DNA of 64,000 bases from CAYNWK01 sp964400875 (GCA_964400875.1 CAYNWK010000003.1:36890-100889); one strand, 5' to 3'; shown: positions 32,804-42,651, counted from the stretch's first letter. The notes: a model not told the origin generated them from the letters alone. Program-made: numbers and translations.

Positions 32804-34105
32804 GTGAGCGAAGAAATCCCGCGAAAGATGAAAAAAGAAGCCGAGATACAGCTCCGCACCTGGCTGTTACCTGTCCTGGTGGGAGGCTTTGGAGTCCTGT
32901 ACCTGTTGACAGGCTTTCGCGGCTGGTTAATCTTCTTTATCGGTTCCGCCGGTGTATGGCTGCTCGCGCTGCTCTGGGTTATTTCATTAAAACGTCATCT
33001 GCATATCGAACGCCAGCTGCATCTCGCCTGGGCGACGGTGGGCGATTCCTTGCAGGAAGAACTCAAGTTGATCAATCACAGCTGGCTGCCCGCGATATGG
33101 GTCGAGATTATCGATACATCCGACGGGATTTCGACGCCAGTGCGGATGGTCTCCGATGTCGGCGCCAGGTCTTCACGGACGAGATTCCTCAGCCATCTCT
33201 GCAGGCGGCGTGGCCTCTATTCACTCGGTCCTACCCGCTTGCGGGCGAGCGATCCTTTCGGCATCTACAACGTGACTTTGCTTGACTACCACGCCGATAC
33301 AATCCTGGTCACTCCACCGCTGCTGCCGTTGCCGCAGTTGAGAATCGCAACTTCAAGCCGGGCAGGAGATCAGCGACGGACTTCCATGGCGCTTGAGCGG
33401 GAGATTAGCGATGCTGGTTTGCGCAATTATCTCCCTGGAGACAGCCTGAAGCGGATACACTGGCAGGCTTCGGCCCATTTCGATGAGCTGATCGTAAGAC
33501 AGCTGGAAGCATCCACTTCCAGGGATTGGTGGATCTTCGTCGATCTGGAAGCTGGCGTTCAAGCGGGTGAGGGCAGCGAATCAACCGTGGAGCTGTTAAT
33601 TGTCCTGGCTGCCTCCCTCGCCATGCGCGGTTTAAACGAGCACCGCCGCGTGGGGCTGGGGCTGGCAGGTCCGGAGCTTGTCTGGCTGGAGCCGCGGGCT
33701 GACCCGGCTCATCGCTGGCGCATCTTGAAAGCGCTTGCCATGGCTGAGGCCGGGGAACGCTCGCTCGCCGAGCTGGTCATGGTAAGACGCCCCGCCCAGA
33801 TCGCCACATTGATCGCCATTACGCCCTCCACGGATCCGGGCTGGATAAACGCGGCGGGAAGCCGTAACCGAGGCAGCCGAGTAGCCTTGCTGGTTGATCC
33901 GGCGGAATTTGGCGGTTCCGTCGATCAGAGCAATGTCATCGCTGCACTGGCACAAAGCGGCATCCCCTTCCATCACATGCCCAGGTCGCTGCTCGAGCAG
34001 GCTTACCAATCACCCGCCAGAGGATCCCGCCAGCACAGCCGCAAAACACAAACCGGGAACCGCTTTTTACAGCAACAAAGGTCGGCATGGCAGCAAATGG
34101 ATTGA
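32804..34105 (+). CDS. DUF58 domain protein
   Basis: 433 aa, start GTG 32804. Two membrane helices at the N-terminus (LLPVLVGGFGVLYLLTGFRGWLIFFIGSAGVWLLALLWV), then a beta domain with RRGLYSLGPTRLRASDPFGIYN and the DUF58 hallmark LRNYLPGDSLKRIHWQASAHFDELIVRQLE, followed by a vWA-like fold (WWIFVDLEAGVQAGEGSESTVELLIVLAASLAMRGL). DUF58 proteins usually occur with a MoxR ATPase and a TgpA-type transglutaminase, as here; the complex is thought to act at the membrane but its job is poorly known. Confidence 0.9.
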   Translation: MSEEIPRKMKKEAEIQLRTWLLPVLVGGFGVLYLLTGFRGWLIFFIGSAGVWLLALLWVISLKRHLHIERQLHLAWATVGDSLQEELKLINHSWLPAIWVEIIDTSDGISTPVRMVSDVGARSSRTRFLSHLCRRRGLYSLGPTRLRASDPFGIYNVTLLDYHADTILVTPPLLPLPQLRIATSSRAGDQRRTSMALEREISDAGLRNYLPGDSLKRIHWQASAHFDELIVRQLEASTSRDWWIFVDLEAGVQAGEGSESTVELLIVLAASLAMRGLNEHRRVGLGLAGPELVWLEPRADPAHRWRILKALAMAEAGERSLAELVMVRRPAQIATLIAITPSTDPGWINAAGSRNRGSRVALLVDPAEFGGSVDQSNVIAALAQSGIPFHHMPRSLLEQAYQSPARGSRQHSRKTQTGNRFLQQQRSAWQQMD

Positions 34106-36495
34106 AATCCGCCGTTTTGATGCGGGTGGGAAAACCCGAAAAAGTGGTCACATTGCTGCTCCTTTTCGTGCTGCTGACCGCCGCCGCCGCCGGCGTGACC
34201 AGCGTGCTGACAGGCCCTGATTGGGGTTCGCTCTGGCGAGGGCTGACGTTTGGGTTGTTGCTTGGTTGGGCGCTGGCCTTAACCCGACAACCCGCGTTGA
34301 GAAGCGCGCTGATCACGGCACTGCTGGCGGGACTCTACGGCCTGCTGTACGCTGGTGGGCTCAGGCAGGAGCTTGGCTCTGTCCTGACAGAACTCGGTTT
34401 TATAACGAGCCGCCTGATCAGCTATCCCCGAGCTCCCGGGATCGACTTCACCCCGCTGGTTGATCGCCTGGGAGAGGCGATCAACACAATCGCCGTGATC
34501 GTGGAGCGGGTACATGCATGGGTTCTCGCTCTGGCGGGAGGTGAACCCGCCTTCGATCCGGTGGCAGCGGCGTTTGTGTGGGTTGTGCTCGTTTGGATCG
34601 TCGCCGCATGGGCGGGCTGGGTAGCTGCAGCTCGCAGGAACGCGCTTTCCGCCGTGCTGCCCGCGCTGCTGCTGAGCGTCGGAGCGCTGTCTTACGGCCG
34701 GCGTGAGTCCTTCACGATCTATTTGATGCTCGGTTCGACTCTGCTGCTCTTAGCGACTATCCAGCACGATCGGCGCGAGCAGGAGTGGGACAAAGTAAAC
34801 ACCGCCTACCCCCCTCGGAAAGGCAGGCAGGTCGGTAACGTGGCTTTCATCGCCTCGACCGGACTTGTCCTGCTAGCCGCGATTGCGTCCTCCATCTCAA
34901 TCCCGCGCCTCCTGGAATGGGCATCGGCGTCCAGCGGGCCGGCGGCTGAGGGGGAAGGCGGGCTGGCAGAGTCTTTAGGGATCGTTTCTGCGGTTACTGC
35001 CACCCCGGATGTATTCGAGGATGTACGTCTTCCCGGGCTCCCGCGCGATCGGCTGATTGGCTCCGGACCGGAACTTTCAAAACGGATTGTGATGACGGTG
35101 GCTGTCGAAGATTTCCTCTCAATTTTCAAGGCAGGGCAACCACACCCCCTGTATTGGCGCAGCTTTACCTACGACACCTATACCGGTCATGGTTGGCGGA
35201 CGAGCGACACCAGCTTGAGTCAATACCAGGCCAACCAGCCCTTGCAGCCGGAACAAGCGCCGCAACGCATCTCGATTGTACAGATCGTGCGACCCGTTGC
35301 TGGTCAGGGCAGCTTTGTGTACGCAGCTGGCGAACCGGTAGCGGTGAATAATCCCAGCCAGGCCGCCTGGCGTTCGCCCAAGGATTTGTTTGGCATCCTC
35401 AGCAGCAGCGCCAACTCCTATGCGACGCGTTCGCTGGTTTCTGTGGCTGACGAACGTACTTTAAGGGCTGAAGGACAAAAATACCCGGATTGGGTCAGGC
35501 AGCGCTACCTGTCTATCCCCTCCGATGTGCCAGGCCGGGTTAAGGAATTAGCCCTGCAATTAACCGCGGCTGAACCGACTCCCTACGATCGGGTAAAGGC
35601 GATCGAACAATACCTGCGCACAATCCCTTACACGCTGGATGTCCCCTACCCGCCGCTTGATCAAGACCTGGTTGATTTCTTTCTTTTTGATTTAAATAAA
35701 GGATACTGCGATTTCTATGCTTCAGCCATGGTCGTCCTAGCCCGCGCGGCAGGGGTTCCGGCCCGCCTCGCCGTCGGTTATGCCGGTGGGAACTACGATT
35801 TGAACGCCAGGCGTTTCTTGGTATCCGAAGCCGATGCTCATTCATGGGTTGAAGTCTATTTCCCCGGCGCCGAGTGGGTGCCGTTCGAGCCGACGGCTGG
35901 CAGACCAGCCCTGGAAAAGTCCGGGAACGACGCGCCCGAGATGGCCTCAAGCGTCACGATACCCGCAGGGACACCCTCTCCCGATCGGATCGATCACCTG
36001 CCTCCGGGCTGGATGCTTTTGCTGGTCTTAGGGGGCTCGCTCGCCGTGATCGGCGCTGCCTGGGTGGCATACGGTGAAATCCGACTGCAGCGCCTGCCAG
36101 AGCCGGCAGCTGCCATTGAGGTCTACCAACGAATGAGGCGCTTTGGCGAATACCTCGGCGTAACTTCAGAACCCGGTGATACTCCCTTCGAGTACGCCTC
36201 TTCATTACGTTCCAGGATCGACGAACTCTCCCAGATTTGGGTGCCTCCGAGGTTCGAACCGCGCGTGTTTGAGGAAATTGCCGCGATCACGGATAGAATT
36301 GTCGAGGTCAGCTACCGGCCCTCTGAATCGGAAAACACAACCAACCAGCTGATCGTCCATCCATGGAGGAAGTTACGCTGGCAGCTGGGTTTAATGCGGC
36401 TGACCAGCTCTTACCAGTCGTTGCGCGCCCGCCTGTGGGCTCCGCTGGTCGATGAGACCAGCGGAGCCAGGGCTGCGATTAAACCGGCAGGGTGA
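34087..36495 (+). CDS. TgpA-like membrane transglutaminase (DUF3488 + transglutaminase-like)
   Basis: 802 aa. The first 220 or so residues hold six to seven helices (DUF3488-like). An extracytoplasmic transglutaminase-like domain follows, with the triad visible as NKGYCDFYASAMVVLARAAGVPARLAVGYAGG (Cys), SEADAHSWVEVYF (His) and PFEPTAGRP (Asp/Glu region). Another helix (WMLLLVLGGSLAVIGAAWVAY) precedes a cytoplasmic DUF4129-like tail (FGEYLGVTSEPGDTPFEYASSL). It may cross-link or cut cell-surface proteins. It starts inside the DUF58 gene (19-nt overlap) and overlaps the moxR region. Confidence 0.9.
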   Translation: MAANGLKSAVLMRVGKPEKVVTLLLLFVLLTAAAAGVTSVLTGPDWGSLWRGLTFGLLLGWALALTRQPALRSALITALLAGLYGLLYAGGLRQELGSVLTELGFITSRLISYPRAPGIDFTPLVDRLGEAINTIAVIVERVHAWVLALAGGEPAFDPVAAAFVWVVLVWIVAAWAGWVAAARRNALSAVLPALLLSVGALSYGRRESFTIYLMLGSTLLLLATIQHDRREQEWDKVNTAYPPRKGRQVGNVAFIASTGLVLLAAIASSISIPRLLEWASASSGPAAEGEGGLAESLGIVSAVTATPDVFEDVRLPGLPRDRLIGSGPELSKRIVMTVAVEDFLSIFKAGQPHPLYWRSFTYDTYTGHGWRTSDTSLSQYQANQPLQPEQAPQRISIVQIVRPVAGQGSFVYAAGEPVAVNNPSQAAWRSPKDLFGILSSSANSYATRSLVSVADERTLRAEGQKYPDWVRQRYLSIPSDVPGRVKELALQLTAAEPTPYDRVKAIEQYLRTIPYTLDVPYPPLDQDLVDFFLFDLNKGYCDFYASAMVVLARAAGVPARLAVGYAGGNYDLNARRFLVSEADAHSWVEVYFPGAEWVPFEPTAGRPALEKSGNDAPEMASSVTIPAGTPSPDRIDHLPPGWMLLLVLGGSLAVIGAAWVAYGEIRLQRLPEPAAAIEVYQRMRRFGEYLGVTSEPGDTPFEYASSLRSRIDELSQIWVPPRFEPRVFEEIAAITDRIVEVSYRPSESENTTNQLIVHPWRKLRWQLGLMRLTSSYQSLRARLWAPLVDETSGARAAIKPAG

Positions 36496-36500
36496 CTCGG

Positions 36501-37478
36501 ATGAAGCCTGATAGCGTGGAGAGAGAACTAGCGGTTGACACGGTGCAAGCGTTCAGCAGCAAGGTGGTCGCAAACGTTGAGAAGGTAATCGTCGGTAAGC
36601 GTCCGGTCATCGAGCTTGTGTTGATGGCGCTGCTGTGTGAAGGACACGTGCTGATCGAAGATGTGCCCGGCATGGGTAAAACGATGCTGGCGCGCGCCAT
36701 CGCTGTCTCGACCGGACTCGAGTTTAAACGACTGCAGTGCACACCTGATTTAATGCCCAATGATGTGACGGGCGTATCGATTTTCAACCAGCAAAAGCGC
36801 GAATTTGAATTCAGGCCCGGCCCGATCTTTACCAACATCCTTCTGGCCGATGAAATCAATCGCGCTTCACCAAGGACCCAGAGCGCGCTATTAGAGGCGA
36901 TGGGGGAGGGCCAGGTTTCAGTTGAGGGTGTAACTTACTCCCTGGCGCGGCCTTTCATGGTGATAGCAACCCAGAACCCGATCGAGTTTGAAGGCACTTT
37001 TCCACTGCCGGAAGCCCAAATGGATCGCTTTCTCCTGCGGCTGAGCATCGGCTACCCGGATGACGCTGCTGAGAACACGATGATGCAAATGCAGCAAATT
37101 GGTCATCCTATCGATGACCTGGAAATGGTCATTGATGGGCAGCAAATCCCCGCATTGCAATACCAAATCCGCCAGGTGCAGGTGGTAGAGAGCATACGCC
37201 GCTATATCCTGGATTTAGTGCAGGCTACCCGTGATCACGCTGCGCTCGCGCTTGGCGCCAGCCCGCGCGGCAGCCTGGCCCTGTTTCGCACAGCCCAGGC
37301 GCGCGCCGCTTTGCAAGGCCGGGATTACGTCATCCCCGACGATATCAAACACGTTGCCGTGGCATGCCTGGCGCACCGCATGGTGATGAAACCCGAGAGC
37401 GTACTTCGTGGGGAAACCACGACCGACGTGGTGAGAGATCTGCTGAGACGGACTGAAATACCTATGAAGGAGGCCTGA
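36501..37478 (+). CDS. MoxR-family AAA ATPase
   Basis: 325 aa from ATG 36501 (GTG 36492, whose TGA overlap with the previous stop is also possible). Walker A is DVPGMGKT (variant GxxGxGKT), Walker B ILLADEINRASPRTQSALLEAM, with RPFMVIATQNPIEFEGTFPLPEAQMDRFLLRLSIGYP as sensor region, all standard MoxR. The family acts as a chaperone-like ATPase on vWA-domain partners such as the DUF58 protein upstream. Here the order is DUF58-TgpA-MoxR, whereas MoxR often comes first. Confidence 0.95.
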   Translation: MKPDSVERELAVDTVQAFSSKVVANVEKVIVGKRPVIELVLMALLCEGHVLIEDVPGMGKTMLARAIAVSTGLEFKRLQCTPDLMPNDVTGVSIFNQQKREFEFRPGPIFTNILLADEINRASPRTQSALLEAMGEGQVSVEGVTYSLARPFMVIATQNPIEFEGTFPLPEAQMDRFLLRLSIGYPDDAAENTMMQMQQIGHPIDDLEMVIDGQQIPALQYQIRQVQVVESIRRYILDLVQATRDHAALALGASPRGSLALFRTAQARAALQGRDYVIPDDIKHVAVACLAHRMVMKPESVLRGETTTDVVRDLLRRTEIPMKEA

Positions 37479-37615
37479 GGTCTTCTGAGTGCGCGCCGAC
37501 ACGCCCAACACAGTTGTAAACTCGTATACCTGGCCCTGCACTCGACATTTTCGTTGGTTTAAGCGCTTTTTCGAGCAACTACCTTTGACATTCTGCGCTC
37601 GGCGGAATAAAATGG

Positions 37616-37711
37616 TAGAAGTAACGCAGTTCGCGAGGAAAATAGGTTGTTTGGGGCGGGCGCCGCCCACCCAAACAGACTAACTCCTTCGTTCAAGGGC
37701 GTAAGCTCTTA
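37616..37711 (+). repeat. dispersed palindromic element, copy F
   Basis: Left end TAGAAGTAACGCAGTTCGCG, right end CGTTCAAGGGCGTAAGCTCTTA. Centre TTTGGGGCGGGC / GCCCACCCAAA. Between moxR and coaE. Confidence 0.85.
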
Positions 37712-37748
37712 ATGGTATCGATTGCAAGTCTATAAGGCCGGAGGATGG

Positions 37749-38882
37749 ATGAGCGCCTGGCCGGGCAAGTACGTCATAGGGTTGACCGGAAACATCGCCA
37801 CCGGGAAAAGCGTGGTCCGCAAGATGCTCGAGCACCTGGGTGCTTACGGCATCGACGCCGACGCGCTGGCTCACCGGGCAATCGCCAAAGACGCCCCGGG
37901 TTTCAATCCGGTAGTGGAGACCTTCGGGAAGTGGATCGTGGACGCCGAAGGGCACATCGACCGGGCTAAGCTGGCCCGCGTGGTCTTCACCGACGCCGAC
38001 GCGCTGGCCAGCCTGGAAGCCATCGTCCACCCGCTGGTGAGAGAAGCGGTGGACGTCCTGGTGCGGCGGTCACCCCAACAGGTGATCGTCATCGAAGCCA
38101 TCAAGCTCCTGGAAGGGGAACTGGCCAAAGCTTCGGACACCATTTGGGTCACCTATGCTCCCTTCGAACAGCAGCTGGCGCGCCTTACGCAGAAGCGCAA
38201 GATGAGCGAGGCATCCGCCCGGCAGCGGATCAACGCCCAGCCCTCCCAGGAGTCCAAGCTGGCTGCGGCCAGCATCGTGATTCGCAACGAAGGCTCCTTC
38301 GAAGAGACCTGGCGCCAGGTCGTCACGGCCTGGCAGGCTATTTTCCCCTCACCGGAAGCCGAACCGGTCCGCCAGGTGGAAGTCGCCGAGGGGGCGCTGG
38401 TTGTCGAGAAAGCCCGACCCAGCCAGGCCGAGGAGATCGCCGAATTTATCACCCGGATGGATTTGAATCGTCCTCCGGTGACGCGCGACGATATCATGGC
38501 TGCCTTTGGCGAGAAAGCCTATATGCTTCTTTTGCGGAACGAGCTGATCGTCGGGTTAGTGGGTTGGCAGGTTGAAAACCTGGTCGCTCGTACAGCCGAG
38601 GTCTATCTGGAGCCCGATATTCCGGCGGACAAAGCCCTGCGGATCTTGATGGAAGAGGTGGAACGCGCCTCCCGAGAGCTGCAATGCGAAGCTTCGCTGC
38701 TCTTTTTGCCGGATAAGCTCGCCCGGCAGGAATCCGTCTGGCGCAAGCTGCACTACGAACAGCGCGAGCCGCAAAAGCTGGGCGTGCGCGCCTGGCAGGA
38801 GGCAGCTGAGGAGTCGAGACCGGACAGCGCGGTGCTGTTGTTTAAACAATTGCGCGTGGATCGGGTCCTGCGCCCCGTTTAA
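37749..38882 (+). CDS. coaE: dephospho-CoA kinase fused to a GNAT-like acetyltransferase domain
   Basis: 377 aa; start ATG 37749 after GGAGGATGG. Residues 1-200 are CoaE, the last step of coenzyme A synthesis: P-loop GLTGNIATGKS (11-21), GIDADALAH, and RINAQPSQESKLAAASIVIRNEGSFEETWRQV, the family C-terminal motif (A-x-Q-x-x-x-x-K...D/IRN-G). Residues from about 207 form a second domain: LVVEKARPSQAEEIAEFITRMDL...LLRNELIVGLVGWQVENLVARTAEVYLEPDIPADKALRILMEEVERASRE, a GNAT-type start and core beta pattern. Usual CoaE is about 200 aa. Mycobacterial CoaE has a different extension. The fused acceptor is unknown. Confidence 0.85.
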   Translation: MSAWPGKYVIGLTGNIATGKSVVRKMLEHLGAYGIDADALAHRAIAKDAPGFNPVVETFGKWIVDAEGHIDRAKLARVVFTDADALASLEAIVHPLVREAVDVLVRRSPQQVIVIEAIKLLEGELAKASDTIWVTYAPFEQQLARLTQKRKMSEASARQRINAQPSQESKLAAASIVIRNEGSFEETWRQVVTAWQAIFPSPEAEPVRQVEVAEGALVVEKARPSQAEEIAEFITRMDLNRPPVTRDDIMAAFGEKAYMLLLRNELIVGLVGWQVENLVARTAEVYLEPDIPADKALRILMEEVERASRELQCEASLLFLPDKLARQESVWRKLHYEQREPQKLGVRAWQEAAEESRPDSAVLLFKQLRVDRVLRPV

Positions 38883-38984
38883 TTCCCCGCGCCTGCTCCA
38901 AGAATCGCCGGAAAGGGATCCCGCGCTGCTTCCCCCCATTCCGCCTGAAAACTTGCCGTCCACGCAATTCATCCCTGGAGATTC

Positions 38985-39929
38985 GTGCCGGGCCAGGCTG
39001 CCTGCCTGTTCCCAGCCAGAGTGATTTTTCCCGTGCTAGATGTCATCGCTGACCTGATCAACAACCTGATATTTGTGTTCGAGCGCCTGGATTGGCTGAG
39101 TTTGGTCGATCTGGGTTTGGTGACGATCATCATCTTCAGCGTGCTTCGCCTGCTGCGCGAGACCCAGGCTGTCGTCTTGCTGCGCGGCATCCTCTTGCTG
39201 ATCGCCTTGCTCAGTCTGTTGACCAGCCTGGAGGTCTTACCGGCGTTTTCCTGGTTGGTGAGGACTACCTTGCCGGCTTTGCTCTTAGCCATCCCGGTGA
39301 TCTTCGCTCCTGAGATCCGTCGCGCCCTGGAACGATTGGGCCGGGCCGGCGCCATACTGGAGACGCGCGGCTCCAGCTCGGGCGCCTCCTCGGACATCTC
39401 CGGGACCATCAAAGCGGTAGTAGGCGCTTCGGCGCGTTTATCCGACCGCAAGCACGGCGCCTTGATCGTCATCCAGCGTCTGGACAGCCTGCAGGAGTAC
39501 GTGGAGACCGGCGTGCGCTTGGAGTCGCGCGTAACCCCGGAGATCTTGCTGCAGGTGTTCTATCCCAACACTCCCCTGCACGACGGCGCCGTGATCATCA
39601 AAGGAACGCAGCTGCTCGCGGCAGCGTGCGTGCTGCCGCTCTCCTCCAGCGGCGTCTTATCCCGTTCGCCGGAACGGCAGATGGGTTTGCGGCACCGCGC
39701 TTCATTAGGTATTTCGGAGGTTAGCGATGCCGTGGCTGTGGTCGTTTCCGAGGAGACCGGGTCGATCTCGGTAGTCCACGGCGGACGCATGATCCGCCGC
39801 CTGGACGCCGAACGCCTTGAGAATATATTAAACGCCCTGTTCCGTCCCTTTGCCCAGGGGGGCGGGCTAAAAGCTTTCCTGGCGCGCCTGTTCCCAGGCC
39901 TGATCCAGGAGCGTTTTGAGGAGGGTTGA
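38985..39929 (+). CDS. cdaA: diadenylate cyclase (c-di-AMP synthase)
   Basis: Makes c-di-AMP from two ATP. 314 aa from GTG 38985, with GGAG 5 nt upstream; a shorter start at GTG 39021 is possible. Three N-terminal helices (LVDLGLVTIIIFSVLRLL; VLLRGILLLIALLSLL; LPALLLAIPVIFAPEI) then a DAC domain with LHDGAVII (DGA motif) and MGLRHRASLGISE (RHR motif). This is the CdaA/DacA type rather than DisA. The stop overlaps the cdaR start, which fits the usual pairing with its regulator. Confidence 0.95.
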   Translation: MPGQAACLFPARVIFPVLDVIADLINNLIFVFERLDWLSLVDLGLVTIIIFSVLRLLRETQAVVLLRGILLLIALLSLLTSLEVLPAFSWLVRTTLPALLLAIPVIFAPEIRRALERLGRAGAILETRGSSSGASSDISGTIKAVVGASARLSDRKHGALIVIQRLDSLQEYVETGVRLESRVTPEILLQVFYPNTPLHDGAVIIKGTQLLAAACVLPLSSSGVLSRSPERQMGLRHRASLGISEVSDAVAVVVSEETGSISVVHGGRMIRRLDAERLENILNALFRPFAQGGGLKAFLARLFPGLIQERFEEG

Positions 39930-41209
39930 TGCTTGTCTCACCACTGCGCTGGTTGATCAGCAACCTGAGCGCATTGCTGCTGGCTTTTGCCTTAGCCGTA
40001 GTCGTCTGGATTTCTGCGGTGACCGAGGCCGATCCCAACGTGGAGCGTATTCGCACTGTGCCCATCGAGGTCATTGGGCAGAACCGGGATATGCTGCTGA
40101 TCAACATGGAAACCGATCAGGTGCGCATTACCTTGCGCACACCCCAGTCTGTTTGGGAGCGTTATGGCGCGGCCGAAAATGCCCTGGAGGCGTGGGTGGA
40201 CCTTACCGGCCTGGACTCCGGCCAGCACCTGGTGGAAGTTCAATACCGGATCAACCCGTCCTTTACCCCGGTGCGCGTCGTACAGGTCAGCCCTGACGTG
40301 ATCACCATCGAACAGCAACTGCTTGATTCGCGCAGCTTCCCGGTCAATTTGGAGATTACCGGCGAGCCTGTGGTCGGCTACCAGAAAGGCCTCGCCGCGC
40401 GCAATCCCGCTACAGTGACCGTATCCGGACCTGCCGAACAGGTCGCACAGGTGGAGGAGGTGCGCGCCGCTCTGGATATCACCGATGCCACCGAAACCAT
40501 CCAGACTTCCGTACCGCTGCTGCCGGTGGATGGGAGCGGCGATCCGGTCGAGGGCGTCAACGTAATGCCCAGCGAGGTCGAGGTCACCCAGCCAATCACC
40601 TTGCAGGAGAGCTATCGCAACGTGGTCGTGCGCGTGGTAACCACCGGGCAGGTCGCCAATGGTTACAAACTGACCAACATCTCGGTCGCGCCGCCCAATG
40701 TCGTGGTGTTCTCGCCCAACCCCGAGCTGGTCAACAGCCTGCCCAGCTTCGTGGAGACGGAACCCATCGACCTGACCGGCGCGACGGACGACCTCGAGAC
40801 CTTTGTAGATCTCAACCTGCCGGAAGGGGTCTCGGTCACCGGCGACCCCACCGTGCTGGTGCAGGTCAGCATCGGCGTCCTGGAGGACAGCCTGCGCGTA
40901 ACGCTGCCGGTCAGCCCGGTCGGCCTCTTGCCCGGGCAGGCTGCGGTAATCTCACCCGACATGGTGGACGTGATTCTCTCCGGCCCTGTGCCGATCTTGA
41001 ACCGCATGACCTCGACCGACGTACGCGTCATCGCCGACCTGCGCGGACTGGATTTCGGCACCCACCAGGTCGATCTCAGCGTGGATGTGCTTCCCGACCA
41101 GGTGCAGGTAGAGACTATCCTGCCCTCCACGGTCGAGGTGGAGATCATCACCGCGCCAACGACTACGCCCACTTCGCCGGCTGCGCCCACGCAGACCGTG
41201 CAGCCCTGA
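39929..41209 (+). CDS. cdaR: CdaR-like protein with YbbR domains
   Basis: 426 aa from ATG 39929, which overlaps the cdaA stop; GAGGAGGG precedes it. One N-terminal helix (ALLLAFALAVVVWISAV) anchors an extracytoplasmic part of tandem YbbR domains, e.g. ERIRTVPIEVIGQNRDMLLINMETDQVRITLRTPQSVW and NVVVRVVTTGQVANGYKLTNISVAPPNVVVFSP. It ends in a Thr/Pro-rich tail. YbbR proteins regulate CdaA activity. In many bacteria glmM follows; here der does. Confidence 0.88.
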   Translation: MLVSPLRWLISNLSALLLAFALAVVVWISAVTEADPNVERIRTVPIEVIGQNRDMLLINMETDQVRITLRTPQSVWERYGAAENALEAWVDLTGLDSGQHLVEVQYRINPSFTPVRVVQVSPDVITIEQQLLDSRSFPVNLEITGEPVVGYQKGLAARNPATVTVSGPAEQVAQVEEVRAALDITDATETIQTSVPLLPVDGSGDPVEGVNVMPSEVEVTQPITLQESYRNVVVRVVTTGQVANGYKLTNISVAPPNVVVFSPNPELVNSLPSFVETEPIDLTGATDDLETFVDLNLPEGVSVTGDPTVLVQVSIGVLEDSLRVTLPVSPVGLLPGQAAVISPDMVDVILSGPVPILNRMTSTDVRVIADLRGLDFGTHQVDLSVDVLPDQVQVETILPSTVEVEIITAPTTTPTSPAAPTQTVQP

Positions 41210-41218
41210 TGGATACGC

Positions 41219-42592
41219 ATGCCTAAACCGGTCGTCGCCCTGGTCGGGCGGCCTAACGTGGGCAAAAGCACGTTGTTCAATCGGCTGGCGGAGGAGCGCC
41301 TCGCCGTTGTCGATGAGGTCCCGGGGACCACCCGCGATCGCCTGGTGGCGGAGGCGGAATGGGCCGGACATGCCTTCGATATCGTCGATACCGGCGGCAT
41401 TGACCCCACCGCCGGCTCGGGGCGCAGCCGCGAGCCACTCTCCGTTGGCTCGGCCGATTTCATCGAACAGATCCGCGCCCAGGCGGAAATCGCCATCCGT
41501 GACGCCGACGCCATCTTGTTCATCACCGACGCCGAGAGCGGCATCACCCCGGCCGACCACGAGGTAGCCCGCATATTGCGCCGCAGCCAGCGCACCCGGG
41601 AAGGCCAGCCTTACCCGCCCGTGATCCTGGTGGTCAACAAGGCCGAGAGCGCTTCCCGCCGGCAGGAGACCTACCAGTTCTACGAGCTCGGTTTAGGCGA
41701 GCCGTATGCCGTCTCGGCCCTGCACGGAACTGGCACCGGCGATATGCTCGATGCCCTGGTAGAGACCTTCGCCGAGCCAGGTGAGGAGGCCGAGGACGAA
41801 TCGATCAAGATCGCCATCGTCGGCAAGCCGAATGTGGGCAAGTCCAGCCTGCTCAACTGCCTGCTGGGGGAAGAGCGCGCAATCGTGAGCGAGATCCCGG
41901 GGACTACCCGGGACGCCATCGACACGGTCCTAACCTACGAAGACCTGCCGGTCACGTTGATCGACACCGCCGGCATCCGCCGCCGCGGCAAGATCGAACC
42001 CGGCGTGGAGAAGTACAGCGTGCTGCGCTCGATGCGCGCCATCGAGCGGTCCAGCGTGGCGCTGCTGCTGGTCGATGCGACGGAAGGCGTCACCGCCCAG
42101 GACCAGCATATCGCCGGCTACATTCTGGAAGACTGGAAGAGCGTGGTGGTCCTGGTCAACAAGTGGGACCTGGTCGAAAAAGACAGCTATACGATGAACG
42201 AATACACCCGCACGATCCGCCAGGAACTGAACTTTCTAGACTACGTGCCGCTGCTGTTCATCTCGGCCAAGACCGGCCAGCGGGTGGACCAGGTGCTTCC
42301 GCTGGCGCTGCGCGTGCACGAGGAACGCCTGGTGCGTCTGTCCACGGCTCAGCTCAACCGCGTTCTGCGCCAGGCCCAGGACCAGCACCCCCCACCGTCG
42401 CGGGCCGGCAGGCACCTGAAGATCTATTACGGCACCCAGGTGCGCAGCGACCCGCCAACCTTTTTGCTGCACGTCAACGACCCCAAACTTGCGCATTTCA
42501 CCTACCGGCGCTATCTGGAGAACCAGCTGCGCGAAGCGCATAGCTTCTTAGGCACGCCTATCCGCATCGTCCTGCGCCCCAGGCGAAAATAA
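41219..42592 (+). CDS. der: ribosome biogenesis GTPase Der (EngA)
   Basis: 457 aa with two tandem GTPase domains and a KH-like tail, needed for 50S subunit maturation. G1 motifs GRPNVGKST and GKPNVGKSS; G3 DTGG and DTAG; G4 VNKA and NKWD. The tail KIYYGTQVRSDPPTFLLHVNDPKLAHFTYRRYLENQLREAH is typical. It follows cdaR by 9 nt. No terminator is seen after it, but the next gene has its own promoter. Confidence 0.97.
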   Translation: MPKPVVALVGRPNVGKSTLFNRLAEERLAVVDEVPGTTRDRLVAEAEWAGHAFDIVDTGGIDPTAGSGRSREPLSVGSADFIEQIRAQAEIAIRDADAILFITDAESGITPADHEVARILRRSQRTREGQPYPPVILVVNKAESASRRQETYQFYELGLGEPYAVSALHGTGTGDMLDALVETFAEPGEEAEDESIKIAIVGKPNVGKSSLLNCLLGEERAIVSEIPGTTRDAIDTVLTYEDLPVTLIDTAGIRRRGKIEPGVEKYSVLRSMRAIERSSVALLLVDATEGVTAQDQHIAGYILEDWKSVVVLVNKWDLVEKDSYTMNEYTRTIRQELNFLDYVPLLFISAKTGQRVDQVLPLALRVHEERLVRLSTAQLNRVLRQAQDQHPPPSRAGRHLKIYYGTQVRSDPPTFLLHVNDPKLAHFTYRRYLENQLREAHSFLGTPIRIVLRPRRK

Positions 42593-42651
42593 CCCAATTA
42601 CTCTCACATTAATTCTTACAAAACTCTAATTTGCCTCTTAGCGATTAAACC

